DNA of 64,000 nt from Sulfopaludibacter sp963835555 (GTDB lineage Bacteria; Acidobacteriota; Terriglobia; Bryobacterales; Bryobacteraceae), in assembly GCA_963835555.1 (NCBI GenBank), contig CAWIGC010000009.1:1-64000 (forward strand), read 5' to 3'. Below are positions 28,481 to 37,684 of this stretch, piece after piece (position 1 is the stretch's first letter; every line of letters begins with the position of its first letter). The position numbers and the translations under genes are program-made. Below the pieces are notes generated by a model. The model ran no database searches. It was not told the origin of the DNA and saw only the letters and a program-made list of their open reading frames with translations.

Positions 28481-29239
28481 ATGTCGATTCGCGTGATGGT
28501 GATCGGCCTGGCCGTGGCTGTCAGCCTTTCCGCGCAGGATTTGCCGCCCGCCGGCCGGGGACGGTTTGGAGGCGGGCCCAATGCGCGCTTTCTGGGCGCG
28601 GAAGCCGGACCTCCGGGCCGGGTAGTCAAGAGCGCTCCCTATTCGGCGGAAGTGGTCACCGAGAGCACCCAGACCCTGGCGGACGGCAACCATATCCGGC
28701 AGAGCACCACGGCGCGCGTGTTTCGCGATAGCGAAGGCCGCACGCGTACGGAGCAATCGCTGAAGGGCTTGGGCGCCCTGGCCGGAAATACCAACCTGCC
28801 GAATGTGATCTTTATCAGCGACCCGGTGGCAGGCGCCACTTACGCCTTGAATCCCAGCGCGAAGAGTGCGACTAAACGCGGTTGGATGCGTCCGGGACGT
28901 TCCGGTCCGCCGCCCGCGAATCGCACCGAACAGAAAGCGCGGCGGCGGGAAGGCGTCAACGCCAACATAAAAACGGAATCGCTGGGCCGCCAGACGATCG
29001 ATGGCGTGGCGGCCGACGGCACCCGCACCACCACCACCATTCCGGCCGGAGAACTGGGCAACGAACAGCCCATCCAGATAGTCACCGAGCGCTGGTACTC
29101 GCCCGACCTCCAGATCCTCGTGCTCACCAGGCGCAGCGACCCGCGCAGCGGAGAAACCGTCACCCGCCTGGCCAACATCAGCCGCACCGAGCCGGCCCAC
29201 ACGCTATTCGAAGTGCCGGGGGATTACAAGGTCAACTGA
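28481..29239 (+). CDS. Exported protein of unknown function in the ECF operon
   Basis: 252 residues with signal peptide MSIRVMVIGLAVAVSLSAQD. It continues with a Gly/Arg-rich stretch and a beta-rich body containing YSAEVVTESTQTLADGNHIR, VFRDSEGRTRTEQSLKGLG and a C-terminal RTEPAHTLFEVPGDYKV. Proteins with this layout are common behind ECF/anti-sigma pairs in Acidobacteria, but no role is known to me. A strong GAGGAG ribosome site precedes the ATG; the gap to the anti-sigma stop is 13 bases. Confidence 0.65.
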   Translation: MSIRVMVIGLAVAVSLSAQDLPPAGRGRFGGGPNARFLGAEAGPPGRVVKSAPYSAEVVTESTQTLADGNHIRQSTTARVFRDSEGRTRTEQSLKGLGALAGNTNLPNVIFISDPVAGATYALNPSAKSATKRGWMRPGRSGPPPANRTEQKARRREGVNANIKTESLGRQTIDGVAADGTRTTTTIPAGELGNEQPIQIVTERWYSPDLQILVLTRRSDPRSGETVTRLANISRTEPAHTLFEVPGDYKVN

Positions 29240-29256
29240 GTTTCATTGCGGGCTGG

Positions 29257-29727
29257 TCAGAATTGCACCAGATCCTTTTTCGCTTCCAGGTTTTTCTGAT
29301 CCAGCCCGGGCACCTTCAGCAGGTCGCTCCAGTCTTTAAAGTTGCCGTTGGCTTTGCGGTAGGCCACTACCGCGTCCACTTCAGCCACCTTGAAGCCCAG
29401 CAGCGCCTTCATCTCGATTCCGGGGGCGGTATTGATCCAGACTTTGGAGTCCTTGCCGAAATTGGCGGTCAGATAACTCACCACGGCGTCGATTTCGGCG
29501 TCGCTGCCGGTGGCTCCGCGATCCACCATATCCGCGACTTTGTCCGACCAGTCGTCTTTGCCGATACGCAGCGTCCGCATCCGGTCCACCGAATGGCACT
29601 CGGTGCACATTTTGGCAACCACGTCTTTACCCGGACCATCGGGCAGCAGGCCGGCATTCCCATCGTCGCCGGCGGCGAACGTCAATGCGGCAAAAACCAC
29701 GGGCAGTATCCAGACAGCGCGCACCAT
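29257..29727 (-). CDS. Exported mono-haem cytochrome c with helix-hairpin-helix tail
   Basis: 156 residues, signal peptide MVRAVWILPVVFAALTFA. One haem site CTECHSVDRMR, then a helical cytochrome c fold (DDWSDKVADMVDRGATGSDA, DAVVSYLTANFG). The last ~55 residues look like a ComEA-type helix-hairpin-helix (MKALLGFKVAEVDAVVAYRK, FKDWSDLLKVPGLDQKNLE). The combination occurs in Acidobacteria and Bryobacteraceae; such modules may bind quinoprotein dehydrogenases or DNA, and the role is unknown. It is paired with the redoxin gene five bases upstream. Confidence 0.8.
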   Translation of the reverse strand: MVRAVWILPVVFAALTFAAGDDGNAGLLPDGPGKDVVAKMCTECHSVDRMRTLRIGKDDWSDKVADMVDRGATGSDAEIDAVVSYLTANFGKDSKVWINTAPGIEMKALLGFKVAEVDAVVAYRKANGNFKDWSDLLKVPGLDQKNLEAKKDLVQF

Positions 29728-29732
29728 GAAAT

Positions 29733-30290
29733 TTATTCTACGTGAGGAATGGCGCAGCCGATCGACTTCGTAAAGGCGTGCGGCGCAGGCTTTCCCGCGA
29801 CCACGGCATCCAATGCTTCGCGCAGATCCTGCTGGGTAGGGCGCGGCCGCTGTACTCCGAAATCCACCGCCCGGTTATCGATTCGGCCCAGGTACAGGAG
29901 CTTGCCTTCCGGCGATACGATGGCGGCCTGCGGGGTGATGGTGGCTCCGGTAAGTTTCACCAGCACCTGGTGCGGGTCCAGCAGCAGGGGGAAGCTGTAG
30001 CGAAACTCGCTGGCATAGTGCGCCACCTCCGCATCCGGCGTTCGCGGCTCCGCCTGGACGGCATAAAACAGCACACCCTGGGGCGCGTACGCGTCGCGAA
30101 TACGATTCATCTCCGGCACGTAGCTGTTGGCGATGGGGCAATCCGTGGTGACGAAGAACAACACTACGGCTTTGTGCCCCGCCCATTCCGCCGGTGCGTG
30201 CGCCGCGCCTTGGGTATCGCGCAAGTGGAAAGCGAGGGAAGAGCCAGCGAGATACATCAACACAAGGGAGAGCAATTTCGGTATCACCAT
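29733..30290 (-). CDS. Exported thioredoxin-fold redoxin
   Basis: 185 residues with signal peptide MVIPKLLSLVLMYLAGSSLA. A peroxiredoxin/redoxin-like core reads KAVVLFFVTTDCPIANSYVP with a single active-site-position cysteine. The sequence DCPIANSYVPEM is typical of a group of thioredoxin-like proteins usually encoded beside c-type cytochromes and copper-oxidase-like proteins. Later segments are LFYAVQAEPRT, FPLLLDPHQVLVKLTGATITPQAAIVS and LYLGRIDNRA. It probably acts in the periplasm in thiol or haem/copper handling together with the adjacent cytochrome. Complete. Confidence 0.8.
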   Translation of the reverse strand: MVIPKLLSLVLMYLAGSSLAFHLRDTQGAAHAPAEWAGHKAVVLFFVTTDCPIANSYVPEMNRIRDAYAPQGVLFYAVQAEPRTPDAEVAHYASEFRYSFPLLLDPHQVLVKLTGATITPQAAIVSPEGKLLYLGRIDNRAVDFGVQRPRPTQQDLREALDAVVAGKPAPHAFTKSIGCAIPHVE

Positions 30291-30366
30291 CTCATCATAT
30301 CGAGGTAGGAAACCGCCGGGCTGGACGGTGCGTCCAAGCCACTGTTAGCGTCCTCACGGTTACCAG

Positions 30367-33138
30367 ATGACTATCCTGTCCCATCGTTTGAGGATTGGTG
30401 CGCTTGTGGCCTGCATGTCTTGCGCAGGCCTCTTCGCGCAGACCGATCGTATCTCCGCCGCTATCGACGCCCGGCGGTCTGTAGTGCTGCATGGCAGCCG
30501 GCATCCCCAGGCGAGTCCGCAGAATGATCGCGGCGCGGTAGAAGCCTCTTTCCCCGTGGCCGGCATGACGTTCCTGCTGAAGCCATCCGCCGGTCAGCAA
30601 ACCGCGCTCCAGCAACTGCTGGCCGCACAACAGAACCCCGGCTCGCCCAACTACCGCCAGTGGCTCACCCCGGAGCAATACGCCGACTCCTTCGGCGTTT
30701 CCGCCGCCGACCTGGCGAAGATTTCCGATTGGCTGAGGTCGCAAGGCTTCAGCATCGACAACGTCTCACGCAGCCGCACCTTCATCACCTTCAGCGGTAC
30801 CGCCACTCAGGCAAGTTCGGCATTCCACACCGAAATTCACCGCTACCTGGTGAATGGCCGGACGCACTACGCCAACGCGGCCGATGCCTCTATTCCCGCG
30901 GCGCTCTCCGGCGTGATCTCCTCCCTTCGCGGCCTCAACGATTTTCGTCTCAAACCGCGGCTCAAGCTGCCCATCAACCCGCAACTGAATTCCGGCGGCG
31001 GCCACTACGTGGCGCCCGACGACTTCGCCGCCATCTATCACGTCACGCCGCTTTACCAGGCCGGCATCGACGGCGCCGGGCAGAAAATCGCAGTCGTGGG
31101 CCAGACCGAGATCCAACTGTCTGACATCCAACAGTTCCGCACGAAATTCGGCCTCTCCGCACCCAACCTCACCCAAGTGTTGGTGCGCGGAAGCGCCAAA
31201 CCCGGCATCAGCAGCACCGACATGCCGGAAGCCGACCTCGATATCGAATGGTCCGGAGCCATCGCCCGCAACGCGCAGATTGTGTACGTCTATTCGACCG
31301 ACGTGTTCCAATCCGCCTTGTACGCTATCGATCAGAATCTTGCCCCGGTGCTCAGTATGAGCTACGGCGGTTGCGAGGGCGGCGACCTGGTGGATTTGCC
31401 AGCCTACCAGACGATGGCCCAACAGGCCAACGCGCAGGGCATCACCTGGCTGGCCGCCGCCGGCGATTTCGGCGCGGCCGATTGCGAAGACGTGGGCGCT
31501 TCCATCGCGCAGGACGGCCTGGCGGTAGATGCCCCCGGCTCCATTCCAGAGGTCACGGCCATGGGCGGCACCACCTTCGATGAACAGGGCGGCTCTTACT
31601 GGGCCTCGAATGGCGCGGCGCTGGGCTACATTCCCGAAAAGGTTTGGAACGACACCTCTCTGTCGTACGGTCTGGCAGCCGGCGGCGGAGGCGGCAGCAT
31701 TTTCTTCCCGCAGCCCATCTGGCAGAACGGACCCGGCGTCCCTACCGATGGCGTCCGGCACGTGCCCGACATTTCCTTCAGTTCTTCCCCGGAGCATGAC
31801 GCGTACTATTTCTACAGCCAGGGCAGCGGCGGAGGCGTAGGCGGCACGTCTGTTGCCGCGCCCTCCATGGCAGGCGTAGTCGCGCTGCTGAATCAATACC
31901 TCACTTCCACCGGCGCGCAAACTGCCGCCGGTCTGGGCAACATCAACCCCATGCTGTACCATCTGGCGCAATCCGCCACCGGCATCTTTCACGATGTGAC
32001 CACGGGGAATAACAGCGTGCCGTGCGTGACCGGCTCGCCCGACTGCTCGGGCGGGATGATGGGCTTCAGTGCGGGCGCAGGCTACGATCAAGCGACCGGT
32101 CTGGGCTCGGTGGATGTCGCCAACCTGGTGCACGGCTGGGGCAGTCAGTCCGCCGTTAATTCCGCCGTGGTGTTGTCGCTGGACCAGAACCCGGTATTCC
32201 AGCAAACCCCCGACGCCGCGGGCAATTCCTGGCGCTTCAACCTGACGCTCACCGAAGAGGCCGGCATGCCCACCACGCTCACCGTCCTGACCATCGATGG
32301 CGTGAGCTTCCTATCGAGCTTCAAAACCTCGATGCCGGCCCACGGGTCACAAACGGCGGCCATCGGACTCAAAAACCTGGCTGTTCCCGCCAGCGTGGCT
32401 TTCGTCGCCAGCGGCGTGGATTCCAGCGGCACTCCGTGGACACAGCAACTGTCCATTCCCTTCACCGGCCCGCAGGCGCCACTCACGGTCGCGGGAATCA
32501 CCAACGGCGCGTCCTTCCAGCAGGTGTACGCACCCGGGATGATCCTCACCGTGTTCGGAACCCAGCTCGGCAATTTCGTGCAGTCCTTCGGCACGGTTCC
32601 CTTGCCGCAATACCTGGCCGGATTTGAGGCCGCCGTCAACGGGGTGCCCGCGCCGCTCTACTACGTCTCTCCCACCCAGGTGAACCTGCAGATTCCTTAC
32701 GAAACGCAAACCGGACCCGCCACCCTGACCGTGGGTAACCCATACGTGAACGTCAACTACAGGTTCCAGGTAGCGGCCACCGCACCCGGAATATTCACCG
32801 GCGCCGATGGCGCCCTGGTGCCCTTCCCTACTGCCTCCCAGAACCAGACCATCACGCTTTACATCACCGGCGACGGGCAGGTGAGCCCATCGCTGGCCAC
32901 CGGCAGCGCCCCTGCGGCAGGCACCTCCACCAGCCGCCTGCCCAAGCCGCGGGTCGCGGTTACCGTCACCGTGGGAGGCCTACCCGCAACCACCACTTTT
33001 GTCGGTATCCCGGCCGGGTATGTGGGGGTGACGCAGATCAATTTCACCGTTCCCAACGGCCTCTCTGCCGGCGTACAGCCGGTAGTGGTGACGGTGGGCA
33101 ACACCTCCAGCGCCCCGGCCAAACTCACGGTCCAATAG
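30367..33138 (+). CDS. Secreted sedolisin (S53) peptidase with Solibacter-type C-terminal domain
   Basis: 923 residues. Signal peptide, then a pro-kumamolisin activation domain (residues ~60-205, with SPNYRQWLTPEQYADSFG). The S53 catalytic domain has Glu/Asp in PEADLDIEWSG, the oxyanion Asp in AAGDFGAADCEDV, and the nucleophile in GGTSVAAPSMAGV. From about residue 710 a TIGR03437-type domain follows (GITNGASFQQVYAPGMILTV, VNGVPAPLYYVSPTQVNLQI, APGIFTGADGALVP, YITGDGQVSP). Members are acid-active endopeptidases; this one is probably exported to digest external protein. The C-terminal domain is a taxonomic marker of Solibacter relatives. Confidence 0.9.
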   Translation: MTILSHRLRIGALVACMSCAGLFAQTDRISAAIDARRSVVLHGSRHPQASPQNDRGAVEASFPVAGMTFLLKPSAGQQTALQQLLAAQQNPGSPNYRQWLTPEQYADSFGVSAADLAKISDWLRSQGFSIDNVSRSRTFITFSGTATQASSAFHTEIHRYLVNGRTHYANAADASIPAALSGVISSLRGLNDFRLKPRLKLPINPQLNSGGGHYVAPDDFAAIYHVTPLYQAGIDGAGQKIAVVGQTEIQLSDIQQFRTKFGLSAPNLTQVLVRGSAKPGISSTDMPEADLDIEWSGAIARNAQIVYVYSTDVFQSALYAIDQNLAPVLSMSYGGCEGGDLVDLPAYQTMAQQANAQGITWLAAAGDFGAADCEDVGASIAQDGLAVDAPGSIPEVTAMGGTTFDEQGGSYWASNGAALGYIPEKVWNDTSLSYGLAAGGGGGSIFFPQPIWQNGPGVPTDGVRHVPDISFSSSPEHDAYYFYSQGSGGGVGGTSVAAPSMAGVVALLNQYLTSTGAQTAAGLGNINPMLYHLAQSATGIFHDVTTGNNSVPCVTGSPDCSGGMMGFSAGAGYDQATGLGSVDVANLVHGWGSQSAVNSAVVLSLDQNPVFQQTPDAAGNSWRFNLTLTEEAGMPTTLTVLTIDGVSFLSSFKTSMPAHGSQTAAIGLKNLAVPASVAFVASGVDSSGTPWTQQLSIPFTGPQAPLTVAGITNGASFQQVYAPGMILTVFGTQLGNFVQSFGTVPLPQYLAGFEAAVNGVPAPLYYVSPTQVNLQIPYETQTGPATLTVGNPYVNVNYRFQVAATAPGIFTGADGALVPFPTASQNQTITLYITGDGQVSPSLATGSAPAAGTSTSRLPKPRVAVTVTVGGLPATTTFVGIPAGYVGVTQINFTVPNGLSAGVQPVVVTVGNTSSAPAKLTVQ

Positions 33139-33166
33139 CACCGGATTCCGGCCTCCGCTGTCTGAT

Positions 33167-34652
33167 ATGTTAAGAAGTGTGATCACCAGACGTGGTTTCC
33201 TTGCCACCCTGCCGGCGGCCCTCACCGCGACAACCGCCCGTGCCATCGCGCCACCCAAGTCGTACGGAGCCCTTCCCTCGAATCGCCAGATTCGCTGGCA
33301 CGAGATGGAAACCACCGCCTTTCTGCACTTCACCGTCAACACCTTCACGGATAAGGAATGGGGCTATGGCGATGAGGACCCTAATATCTTTAATCCCACC
33401 GCCTTCGATCCCGACGCCATCGCCAAGGCCCTGGCCGACGCCGGGATGCGCGGCGTGGTTCTCACCTGCAAGCACCATGACGGCTTTTGCCTCTGGCCCA
33501 CCAAGACCACCGAGCACAACATCAGCAAAAGCTCCTGGAAATCGGGCGATGGGGACGTGGTGGGCGATATCGCCAACGCCGCCCGCAACCATGGACTGAC
33601 CTTCGGCGTCTATCTTTCGCCCTGGGACCGCAACAACGCCGCCTACGGCACACCGGCGTACATCCATATCTATCGCCAGCAGCTTACCGAACTGCTCACC
33701 ACGTACCCGCCGATTTTCGAAATCTGGCACGATGGCGCCAACGGCGGCGATGGCTATTATGGCGGCGCCCGCCAGAAGCGGTCCATCGACCGCAACACCT
33801 ATTACGATTGGCCGGGCACGTGGGACCTGGCCCGCTCGCTGCAGCCCGAGGCCTGCATCTTCAGCGACGTCGGACCCGACATTCGCTGGGTGGGCAATGA
33901 ACGCGGCATCGCCGGCGACCCCTGCTGGGACACTTACGATCCAGTGGGCGCCAATGGCGGACCGGCTTCGCCGGGCAACGTGCGCGAACGCGAATCCGCC
34001 ACCGGCACGCGGCACGGCTCCCATTGGATGCCTGCCGAGTGCGATGTCTCCATCCGCCCGGGCTGGTTCTGGCACGAAGCGGAAAACGCGCGCGTGAAAA
34101 CGCCGAAGCAACTGATCGATCTCTACTACCAGTCCGTCGGCCGCGGCGCCAACCTGCTGCTCAATGTGCCGCCCAACCGGGAAGGTATCCTGCAGGCGGA
34201 AGATGTGGCATCGCTCAAGGCATTCGGCGATTACCGCAAAGCCACCTTCGCCGCGAACCTGGCCGCCAAGGCGCACGTGAGCGCTTCCAACGTGCGCGCC
34301 CGGCAGAGCGATTACGAGGCCAAACACATGCTGGACGGCCGGACCGATACTTACTGGGCCACGGACGATGAAGTACTGACGCGCCGACGCCACCTTCCGC
34401 TTCAACCATCCCGTGGAGTTCAATATCGTGCGACTGCGCGAAGCCATCCGGCTGGGTCAGCGGGTGGATGCCGCCGCCATCGACAATTGGAACGGCCATT
34501 CGTGGGACCAGATCGCCGCCTGCACCAGCATCGGCGCCCGCCGCCTGATCCGGCTGGAAAAGCCCGTGACCGCCACGCGCGTTCGCCTGCGGATCACGCA
34601 GGCTGCCGCTCCCCCGGTCCTCAACGAATTCGCGCTATTCCGAGAAAGGTAG
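33167..34652 (+). CDS. Exported alpha-L-fucosidase (GH29) with C-terminal carbohydrate-binding-like domain
   Basis: About 495 residues. The twin-arginine signal ITRRGFLATLPAAL suggests folded export. GH29 features are RWHEMETTAFLHFTVNTFTD, KHHDGFCLWPT with the conserved His pair, YLSPWDRNN, and the nucleophile Asp in EIWHDGANGG. The last ~110 residues (AKAHVSASNVRARQSDYEAK, GRTDTYWATDDEVLT, then NIVRLREAIRLGQRVD) form a discoidin/F5-8-type galactose-binding domain, reached through one frameshift near 34,380. It would release fucose from plant or microbial polysaccharides. No other glycosidase is adjacent. Confidence 0.88.
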
Positions 34653-34656
34653 GGTT

Positions 34657-35523
34657 TCAGTAAGCCGGCTGCGCGGCACAGGGAATGGAATAGGCGCCGC
34701 GAAAACCGGATTCCTGAATGGCACGGTACAGGTCCGGGATCATGTAAACGATCGAGTGAAACGGCCCGAACCACTGGTTGGATTTGAACAGAGGCCCCGG
34801 AGCGCTGAATGGCATCGGGGCATAATTTCGGCCGTCACGATCGTAGTTTCGTCCACCGCACGAGTCGCAAGTGTGGCAAACGGCATTTGCCACATCCACG
34901 TCAGCTCGCAGGGGAATGTCCAATTGAACCACGGTTTGCAGAACGGAGCGCGACTTGTAATCCAGTACCGGCCGGCTGATGATGCCGAAGGGACGGAATA
35001 CCTGATCGAACATCTCGGGCTTCACGAGAAACTCATCAGCCACCCAGTTCAACATGAACATTCCCCGGCTCTTTGCCCATTTGGGTTCACCTGATAAACA
35101 AAGCGGCAGTATTTGTTCCGACCCGCGCCGGCAGCGAGAGCAAGCGGTCGTATACGTCGTCCGGTAAAACTCTAATATGTTCTGAGGCTGTGGGAATCCA
35201 CGCAGGGATGCGTCCAGAGCCAGGTACGGCGCGGCCGTTCGGTCGGCGCTACTGAATTTGGCATGAGCGAAGTCGGCCAGGGAGTCTCCTGTACTGCCGT
35301 AGCGGGCGACGCTGTCGGCATGCCTGGGGTGGGCGACCCAGGCATGGTGGTATTCCTTGAGAAACAATGCGAGCCTGGGCCAGGCGGGATCGTCCTCCGT
35401 AATGTCCGGAATCAGAATGTGTCCTTCCGAGGCCGACGGGTTCACGGGGAACGACATGCCAAATGAATCCAGAATCGGGCCGGCGATGTCGGCCTCAAGG
35501 TGGAGGCGATGATGAATCGTCAT
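34657..35523 (-). CDS. Hypothetical protein with CxxC motifs
   Basis: 288 residues, unrecognised. The sequence has an opening MTIHHRLHLEADIAGPILD, an acidic early part (ITEDDPAWPRLALFLKEYHH), a CSRC pair near residue 133, and CHTCDSCGG near residue 235, so a metal site built from these cysteines is plausible. No signal peptide or membrane helix is visible. It converges on the fucosidase gene with four bases between. The codon pattern looks like its neighbours. The long clean frame supports it being real. Confidence 0.45.
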   Translation of the reverse strand: MTIHHRLHLEADIAGPILDSFGMSFPVNPSASEGHILIPDITEDDPAWPRLALFLKEYHHAWVAHPRHADSVARYGSTGDSLADFAHAKFSSADRTAAPYLALDASLRGFPQPQNILEFYRTTYTTACSRCRRGSEQILPLCLSGEPKWAKSRGMFMLNWVADEFLVKPEMFDQVFRPFGIISRPVLDYKSRSVLQTVVQLDIPLRADVDVANAVCHTCDSCGGRNYDRDGRNYAPMPFSAPGPLFKSNQWFGPFHSIVYMIPDLYRAIQESGFRGAYSIPCAAQPAY

Positions 35524-35568
35524 GGCTGCGGTCGCTCGATGATCCCAGGCTATCGTAAGTAAAATCGG

Positions 35569-35676
35569 TTTGCCAAAAGAACTTTATTATATAAAGTGAA
35601 TTCATGCACCGAGCTTGGATGCCGCCCGATATGACGGGGCCGCCGGTTTTGGATTCTGCCACCCGCGAGGAGTCGC
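35569..35676 (+). repeat. Diverged copy of the 5' region of the 37,720 radical SAM gene
   Basis: Aligns without gaps to 37,685-37,792: the upstream region, an inverted repeat, the ATG and about 18-24 codons match, with the ATG exactly 35 bases into both copies. Coding similarity is evident (MHRAWMPPDMTGPPVLD against MRRAWMPADMTQPPVLD) and then fades. A partial duplication or the residue of a lost paralogue. Confidence 0.7.
35581..35597. promoter_or_regulatory. Inverted repeat ACTTTA-N5-TAAAGT, copy 1
   Basis: Perfect 6-base arms with a 5-base spacer, six bases before the ATG of the truncated leader ORF. The same element is conserved at 37,697-37,713. Palindromes of the ACTTTG/CAAAGT kind are, in my experience, seen near PadR-regulated genes of Acidobacteria; assignment to that family is inference. 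Confidence 0.5.
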
Positions 35677-35726
35677 TACGCTCGCTACCGCCGGACGCCG
35701 GCCAGAAACTCGTAGTCGTCGGATGA
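35604..35726 (+). pseudogene. Truncated leader ORF related to the radical SAM gene
   Basis: 40-residue frame that starts like the radical SAM protein at 37,720 for 17 residues, then diverges (ATREESLRSLPPDAGQKLVVV) and stops in an ATGA overlap with the hicA-like start. It has lost the cobalamin and iron-sulfur domains. It may now simply serve as a leader that couples translation to the toxin-like gene. Confidence 0.5.
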
Positions 35727-35899
35727 AGCGCGAAGGTTTGCTACGGCATCTTCGTCGGTACGGCTGTATTTTGCGGCGAGAAGGTAAAGAACACACGCTG
35801 TGGGAGAACCTCAGACGGATCATGCCGAAGCGGTTCCTCGTCACGCGGAAATTTCGAATCTATGAACTCTCGGGGCAGCCCATCGCGACCGTTTTGTAA
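35723..35899 (+). CDS. HicA-like mRNA interferase toxin, possibly degraded
   Basis: About 58 residues. The start MKREGLLRHLRRYGCILRREGKEHTLWEN matches HicA in its two-stranded RNA-binding fold; the catalytic His is the one in GKEH. After that the in-frame sequence is odd, but the +1 frame reads PQTDHAEAVPRHAEIS, which matches the HicA segment ending in PRHxEI, and the last part (YELSGQPIATVL) returns to the first frame. So there are two compensating frameshifts (near 35,808 and 35,858), either errors or inactivating mutations. No HicB antitoxin is visible on either side, so it may be an orphan or dead toxin. Confidence 0.6.
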   Translation: MKREGLLRHLRRYGCILRREGKEHTLWENLRRIMPKRFLVTRKFRIYELSGQPIATVL

Positions 35900-35962
35900 T
35901 TATGCGTAACGCTTCGCTCGTTTCCTGAACGCGCCTTCAGAGCTGCTTTGAGCAATAGAGAG

Positions 35963-35994
35963 GGCCAAGACGTAAAGTGGCCTTTCAGTTTTTT
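35963..35994 (+). terminator. Candidate intrinsic terminator after the hicA-like gene
   Basis: GGCCA, ten bases, TGGCC, followed by a T-rich run (TTTCAGTTTTTT). The stem is short, so strength is doubtful, but the place after the toxin-like gene is right. Confidence 0.4.
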
Positions 35995-36090
35995 CGTGCG
36001 TGGTCAGTTACACGGCATGGCCGCGAAGGTGCCCGGCGATCGGGAATTTGCGGTATTCCGGCGCGCCGGGCTCGAGAGGCTAATTACGCT

Positions 36091-37527
36091 CTACGTATAC
36101 GTTTTGTCTCCGCCAACCTGCGAATCCCAATACGTCGTAGGATCGGTGAAGAACTCACCCTGCCTGCAGAGGGGGCGTATCGCTTCCTCATTGACTTTGA
36201 TGCCCATGCCTGGCCCCGTCGGGACGGGGATGTAACCCTTAACGACGAGGGCCCCGGCGTCGGTTATGTCTTTGTGCCAGGCCGGCTGCGGCTGGTGCCA
36301 TTCCATGGCGAGGAAGTTCTGGCAGGCGGCTATCGCGTGCGCGCCCGCTATGTAGCCGATCGGGGTAGCGTTGCTGTGGACCATCATCCCCACCGAATAT
36401 TTGGCCGCCATGTCGGCGGTCTTCTTCAATTCGAGACAGCCACCGATTACAAGGTGATCCGGGTGGATATAGTCGACTGCGCGCGCCTGGCAAAGCGGCT
36501 CGAGCGATTCCATCAGGTAGGCGTCTTCGCCCGTCAAGGTGGGCACCCTGATCGAATTGGTGATGAGCTTCCACTCCTCTGCGCGGAACCACGGGACCAT
36601 GTCTTCCAAAGTCGAGGGAGTGACCCTCTCCAGCGCGTTAGCCAGCTTGATGCAACTTTTCGCGGTGAGGTGCCCGAAATGGTCGTGACCCATGGGAACG
36701 TCGGCGGCGTCGCCCATGAGTTCCTTGATCGAAGCGACGTAGTCGGCTACGAGTTCACATCCCTTGTCGCTGAGCTCCAATCCCTGATAGTAGTTCTCGG
36801 GGCCTTCCCCCGGTTCCCCGTTATAGCCTGCCGGCGCAAACATTGTTCCCCGCTTGCCTCGGAGGATGGGAGCTACGCCCAGGTCCATTTTGAGCATCGT
36901 AAACCCCGCGGCGACTCTCTCCTTATAATCGGCGGCGATGTCTTTGATGTCGTTCGAGCGCGGGTCACCCTCGGAGTACATGCGGACCCTGTCGCGGAAT
37001 TTACCGCCAAGCATTTGATAGATCGGCACGCCATAAGCTTTACCGGCCAGATCCCACAACGCGTTCTCAATCGCGTTGACGCCGCTCCCCCGGCGGTTAT
37101 AGGCGCCATGGATCTTGATCTTGCGGAAGATCTTGTCAACGTTGCAGGGATTCTCGCCGAGCACCCGGGTCTTATGCGTCAGCACGTAGTTCGGCTGGGG
37201 GCCGTCCCCAATCGTCTGGCCGTAACCCGAGATTCCCTGATTGGTATCGATTCGGACGACGATGGTGCCGCCCGATGCCCCTCCCGTGCCGGGAGTCGCA
37301 GGAGGCAGCGGCGCCCTGCCGCGACCGCCCCGACCCTCGCCCGCCTGGCCTCCCGGCCCTCTCAGAACGGCGATGCGCATGTCAGTGACTTTCAAGTCCG
37401 ACGGAATTGAATTCCGGTTGACATTCTGGGGATACGCTTCGAGGTCGGCCAAGAGGCCAAGACCCGCGGCTGCCGCGCCCGTGCTCAGAAGCGAACGTCG
37501 CCCAAATGCGTTTTCTTTTGTGGACAT
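36091..37527 (-). CDS. Tat-exported enolase-superfamily enzyme (mandelate racemase/muconate lactonizing type)
   Basis: 478 residues. Twin-arginine signal GRRSLLSTGAAAAGLGLLA. The capping domain and barrel show VNAIENALWDLAGKAYGVPI, the Lys motif LKMDLGV, metal ligands in GHDHFGHL (Asp), LEDMVPWF (Glu) and TGEDAYL (Glu), and the late His region HSNATPIGYIAG. This layout fits acid-sugar dehydratases such as galactonate or glucarate dehydratase relatives; the substrate is not predictable. A Gly/Arg/Pro-rich insert (GRGGRGRAPLPPATPG) lies early. Export is unusual for sugar-acid dehydratases but common for Bryobacterales members of this group. Confidence 0.82.
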   Translation of the reverse strand: MSTKENAFGRRSLLSTGAAAAGLGLLADLEAYPQNVNRNSIPSDLKVTDMRIAVLRGPGGQAGEGRGGRGRAPLPPATPGTGGASGGTIVVRIDTNQGISGYGQTIGDGPQPNYVLTHKTRVLGENPCNVDKIFRKIKIHGAYNRRGSGVNAIENALWDLAGKAYGVPIYQMLGGKFRDRVRMYSEGDPRSNDIKDIAADYKERVAAGFTMLKMDLGVAPILRGKRGTMFAPAGYNGEPGEGPENYYQGLELSDKGCELVADYVASIKELMGDAADVPMGHDHFGHLTAKSCIKLANALERVTPSTLEDMVPWFRAEEWKLITNSIRVPTLTGEDAYLMESLEPLCQARAVDYIHPDHLVIGGCLELKKTADMAAKYSVGMMVHSNATPIGYIAGAHAIAACQNFLAMEWHQPQPAWHKDITDAGALVVKGYIPVPTGPGMGIKVNEEAIRPLCRQGEFFTDPTTYWDSQVGGDKTYT

Positions 37528-37684
37528 TTACTCTCTCCTTTTCGCCACCAAAACCTTCTCGCGTATGGAAGCGGTCCATTCTCTCATCACATAAGTTATC
37601 CGAAAATTCAATCTCGTAGCAGATGCCCGCCCGTCCCGAAGTTCAATCCTACGAGTACAGAGCGGCGGATACCCAAAAATTCCC

